DNA from: Verrucomicrobiota bacterium
GTDB lineage: Bacteria > Verrucomicrobiota > Verrucomicrobiia > Chthoniobacterales > UBA10450
Length of the DNA: 7,690 nucleotides
NCBI GenBank assembly: GCA_003219095.1
Contig: QHPM01000049.1
Span: 1 to 7,690 of the forward strand
Direction of reading: 5' to 3'
Part shown: one piece after another, positions 5,472 to 7,690 of the stretch
Layout: each line of letters opens with the position of its first letter
Numbering within the stretch: the first letter of the stretch is position 1
Made by a program: the position numbers and the translations under genes
The notes under the pieces: generated by a model
What the model saw: the letters and a program-made list of their open reading frames with translations, nothing else
Databases searched by the model: none
Told to the model about the DNA's origin: nothing

Positions 5472-7439
5472 GTGATCGATGTCCGATACGAGCGCGGTGT
5501 TTTTTTGCCGCAACAGAATCTCTGGCTCGACCCCTGGGAGGCGAAGGATTTCGCTTTCGTTTCTCACGCTCATAGCGATCACATTGCACCGCATCGCGAG
5601 ATGATCGTTTCGGAGCGAACCGCGCGTTTGATGCAAGCGCGGCTACCGGGAAAACGTAAGGAAATCATCCTGCCATTCGGCCAGGAACAGGATGTCCGGG
5701 GAATGCAGGTGACCTTGCTTCCAGCCGGTCATATTTTTGGTTCGGCCCAGTTTTTCTTACGCACCGAGAATGATTCGCTGCTTTACACCGGCGATTTCAA
5801 ATTGCGCCGGGGTCAATCGGCCGAGCCTGCGGAATGGACAGCGGCCAGCACCCTGATCATGGAAACAACCTATGGCATTCCGCGTTATCGCCTCCCGCCG
5901 ACGGAGGAAGTGATCGCGCAAATTATCGCTTTTTGCCGTGATGCGATCGAGGCCGATGAAGTTCCGGTGCTCCTCGGCTATTCGCTGGGCAAAGCGCAGG
6001 AAATCCTTTGTGCCCTCGCCGGAGCCGACCTCACGCCGATGCTGCACGGTTCGGTTTATCAAATGACGCGTATTTACGAACAATACGGCCAGAAATTTTG
6101 CGATTACCTTCGTTATCACGCCAATGATCTGGCCGGCAAAGTTCTGATTTGTCCGCCGAGCGCGAATCGCTCGCGCATGCTTGAGAAAATTCCGCGCAAA
6201 CGCGTAGCCATGATCACCGGCTGGGCGGTGGATCCGAACGCGATTTATCGTTATCAGGTAGACGCGGCGTTTCCACTTTCCGACCACGCCGATTACGATG
6301 ACTTGTTGCGTTACGTCGAGCTGGTGCGACCGAGGCGGGTATTCACTTTGCACGGATTCGCCGCACAGTTTGCACGCGATTTACGCGCACGCGGGATTGA
6401 AGCATGGGCCTTGACCGAGGAAAATCAGATGGAGTTGACCTTCGGAACATCTCTGGCGCAATTACCGGAGATAGCTCCTGTAGCCGCGGTCGCCGACCGC
6501 GGCTCGAGATCAGCGACCCCAGCTACAATTGCGGCAGCGACATCGGAATTTCTCGCCTTTGCAAACGTTGGCGAAGCGATTGCGGCAACGCCCGCGAAGC
6601 TTGAGAAGGTCGATCAATTGGCAGAATATTTTTCGACGCTCGAAGACGAGCGACTCGCGCTCGCCACGGTTTATTTTACCGGTCATGCTTTTCCGCAAAC
6701 CGATCTGCGCACGCTGCAAGTGGGAGGCTCCGTCATTTACCGCGCCCTTGGCGGCGCAACAAAAATCAGCGAGGCAGAATTTCGGCGCATTGCTCACAGT
6801 CATGGCGATGCCGGCAAGACTGCGTTCGATGTGCTCGATGGCCGCACCGTTCCGGAGCCTTTCGGTATCGTCGATTCCTACAAGTTTTTTGAGCAACTCC
6901 AGAAACTGCGTGGACCGGTCGCAAAAAAAGAGGCGCTGCAAAATCGATTGGGGCGTCTCTCCGCCCGGGAAGGTCAGTATGTGGTCAAGATTCTCACCGG
7001 CGATCTACGCATTGGATTACGTGAGGGCCTGGTGGAGGAAGCAATCGCCAGGGCATTCAATGCGCCACTCGATGAGGTGAAGGAAGCGAACATGCTCCTC
7101 GGCGACATCGGACGCACCGCGGTTCTGGCAAGAAATAACGACCTTCGCCGGGCGGAGCTTTCGCTCTTTCGCCCCATCAAATGCATGCTCGCCAGTCCTG
7201 AACCAACCGCCGAAGCAATCTGGAAAAGGTTCTTCGAGGCGAATGCAGCTGCCGCCGATACAACTGCCGCCGTCACTGGCAGACCTTTGCATCCTGCCGC
7301 TGAGACAGCAGTAGCTGTAGCCGCGGCCGCTGGCTGCGGCCCGGCGTCAACGGCGCCGGCTACAGTATATGTCGAGGACAAATTCGATGGCATTCGCGCG
7401 CAACTGCACGCCAGCCGGGCAAATTTTCGGAAGAAGTAA
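5472..7439 (+). CDS. DNA-ligase-associated MBL-fold exonuclease fused to ATP-dependent DNA ligase (ligase part interrupted)
   Basis: This is a two-enzyme fusion that would trim and then seal DNA ends. Residues 1 to about 330 are a metallo-beta-lactamase/beta-CASP-like nuclease of the ligase-associated type, with HAHSDH (metal ligands H32, H34, D36, H37), AGHIFGSAQ (H87), YTGDF (D108), METTYG, GYSLGKAQE, SDHADYDDL (H272) and LHGF (H294). After a linker, residues from about 360 resemble the N-terminal DNA-binding domain of archaeal/eukaryal-type ligases (YVVKILTGDLRIGLREGLVE). The adenylation motif VEDKFDGIRAQ has the nucleophilic lysine at 637. The frame then ends at TAA 7437-7439 after ASRANFRKK, short of the remaining nucleotidyltransferase motifs, which continue in another frame downstream. 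Two in-frame palindromic repeats lie at residues 336-352 and 615-631. The GTG at 5472 fits the family N-terminus; no Shine-Dalgarno sequence is seen. In other bacteria these two activities are usually separate neighbouring genes, often with an Lhr-type helicase and a phosphoesterase. Confidence 0.88.
   Translation: MIDVRYERGVFLPQQNLWLDPWEAKDFAFVSHAHSDHIAPHREMIVSERTARLMQARLPGKRKEIILPFGQEQDVRGMQVTLLPAGHIFGSAQFFLRTENDSLLYTGDFKLRRGQSAEPAEWTAASTLIMETTYGIPRYRLPPTEEVIAQIIAFCRDAIEADEVPVLLGYSLGKAQEILCALAGADLTPMLHGSVYQMTRIYEQYGQKFCDYLRYHANDLAGKVLICPPSANRSRMLEKIPRKRVAMITGWAVDPNAIYRYQVDAAFPLSDHADYDDLLRYVELVRPRRVFTLHGFAAQFARDLRARGIEAWALTEENQMELTFGTSLAQLPEIAPVAAVADRGSRSATPATIAAATSEFLAFANVGEAIAATPAKLEKVDQLAEYFSTLEDERLALATVYFTGHAFPQTDLRTLQVGGSVIYRALGGATKISEAEFRRIAHSHGDAGKTAFDVLDGRTVPEPFGIVDSYKFFEQLQKLRGPVAKKEALQNRLGRLSAREGQYVVKILTGDLRIGLREGLVEEAIARAFNAPLDEVKEANMLLGDIGRTAVLARNNDLRRAELSLFRPIKCMLASPEPTAEAIWKRFFEANAAAADTTAAVTGRPLHPAAETAVAVAAAAGCGPASTAPATVYVEDKFDGIRAQLHASRANFRKK
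6479..6527. repeat. 49-base palindromic element, copy 1 (in the nuclease-ligase linker)
   Basis: The element opens TGTAGC and closes GCTACA. Inside, 6482-6504 is an 11-bp stem with a single central base (AGCCGCGGTCG paired with CGACCGCGGCT). It shares 37 of 49 positions, without gaps, with the copy at 7316-7364. It is translated as roughly VAAVADRGSRSATPAT, a low-complexity peptide exactly between the nuclease and ligase domains. Confidence 0.7.
7316..7364. repeat. 49-base palindromic element, copy 2 (next to the ligase active-site motif)
   Basis: The ends pair over nine bases (CTGTAGCCG 7315-7323 with CGGCTACAG 7357-7365). Two internal hairpins follow: GGCCGC-TGGCT-GCGGCC (7325-7341) and CCGGCG with CGCCGG (7341-7359). 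It is the same length as copy 1 and lies in the same reading frame, encoding VAAAAGCGPASTAPAT. It ends six residues before the catalytic lysine. Confidence 0.7.
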
Positions 7440-7690
7440 TTCTGGATGGCGAGATCATCGCGTTTGCCGAAGATCGGAAGCTGACATTTTTCGATTTGCA
7501 GAAACGGCTTGGGCGAAAAACCGACGCGCTTGATTTATTTGAGACTTCTTCGGCCGACGTGCCGGTAATATTTGTTGCCTTCGATCTCTTATTTTTGGAC
7601 GGCCATTCGTTATTGAGAACTGCGCTGCGCGAGCGACGCGATCTTCTGCGTGGTCTGAAGCTGCCATCGAAATTTCGGATCGCATCGGTG
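7418..7690 (+). CDS. ATP-dependent DNA ligase, continuation in the -1 frame, cut by the window end
   Basis: This open frame has no stop codon to base 7690 and no obvious start codon of its own. It reads KFSEEVILDGEIIAFAEDRK, then LTFFDLQKRLGRK, and later VIFVAFDLLFLDGHSLL and LRERRDLLRGL. These match nucleotidyltransferase motif III (DGE) and IIIa (AFDLLFLDG) of ATP-dependent ligases, with the usual RR.LL helix after it. It is therefore the same ligase domain as the upstream gene, displaced by one frame. The 20-30 residues normally found between RAQLH and ILDGE, including the Ser/Thr-Arg stretch, are absent. Motifs IV, V and the OB-fold domain would lie beyond the window. It is either part of a pseudogene or the product of an assembly gap. 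Confidence 0.8.

Noticed and set aside
5757..6353. Minus-strand open frame of about 198 codons within the nuclease region
   Set aside because: It is antisense to conserved metal-binding motifs of the nuclease, with no recognisable domain.
6479..7364. CRISPR array or tandem repeat interpretation of the two 49-base copies
   Set aside because: There are only two copies, almost 800 bases apart, inside a coding frame, with no regular spacers and no cas genes.

Overview
The window looks like a chromosomal segment from a soil-type member of the Verrucomicrobiota, perhaps near the Chthoniobacterales. That placement is inference. It rests on the moderately high GC, weak or absent Shine-Dalgarno sequences, use of GTG starts, the STAS/PP2C/grpE/dnaJ/rsmE gene order, and short GC-rich palindromes inside genes. 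No rRNA or tRNA is present to settle it.

Left part (about 120-5385, all minus strand). Read 5' to 3' on that strand, the genes are: a small secreted protein of unknown function, a STAS-domain anti-sigma-factor antagonist, a membrane-anchored GAF + PP2C/SpoIIE-type phosphatase, grpE (overlapping the phosphatase gene by 20 bases), dnaJ, and rsmE. STAS protein and phosphatase are the two output-side parts of a partner-switching module. Their coupling to the GrpE/DnaJ co-chaperone genes suggests a stress-response operon. No serine kinase of the RsbW type, no sigma factor, no dnaK and no hrcA lie in the window. The two short gaps flanking dnaJ carry repeat-like sequence.

Right part (5472-7690, plus strand). 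A divergently transcribed gene encodes a fusion of a metallo-beta-lactamase-fold nuclease of the DNA-ligase-associated exonuclease type with an ATP-dependent DNA ligase. The two activities would process DNA ends and then seal them. The ligase part runs off the window. It is also interrupted at about 7411-7439: the frame shifts and roughly 20-30 expected residues are missing between the adenylation motif (lysine 637) and the next nucleotidyltransferase motif. This is a real deletion, an assembly error or, less likely, a recoding site.

The most unusual signal is the set of palindromic elements lying inside reading frames. Two copies of a 49-base element, 37 of 49 bases identical and translated in the same frame, sit in the exonuclease-ligase gene: one in the inter-domain linker, one just before the catalytic lysine. 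A different two-hairpin element lies in an apparent insertion in rsmE. Together they suggest small mobile palindromes that enter genes in frame and are tolerated as extra peptide, comparable in principle to the palindromic elements known inside Rickettsia genes.
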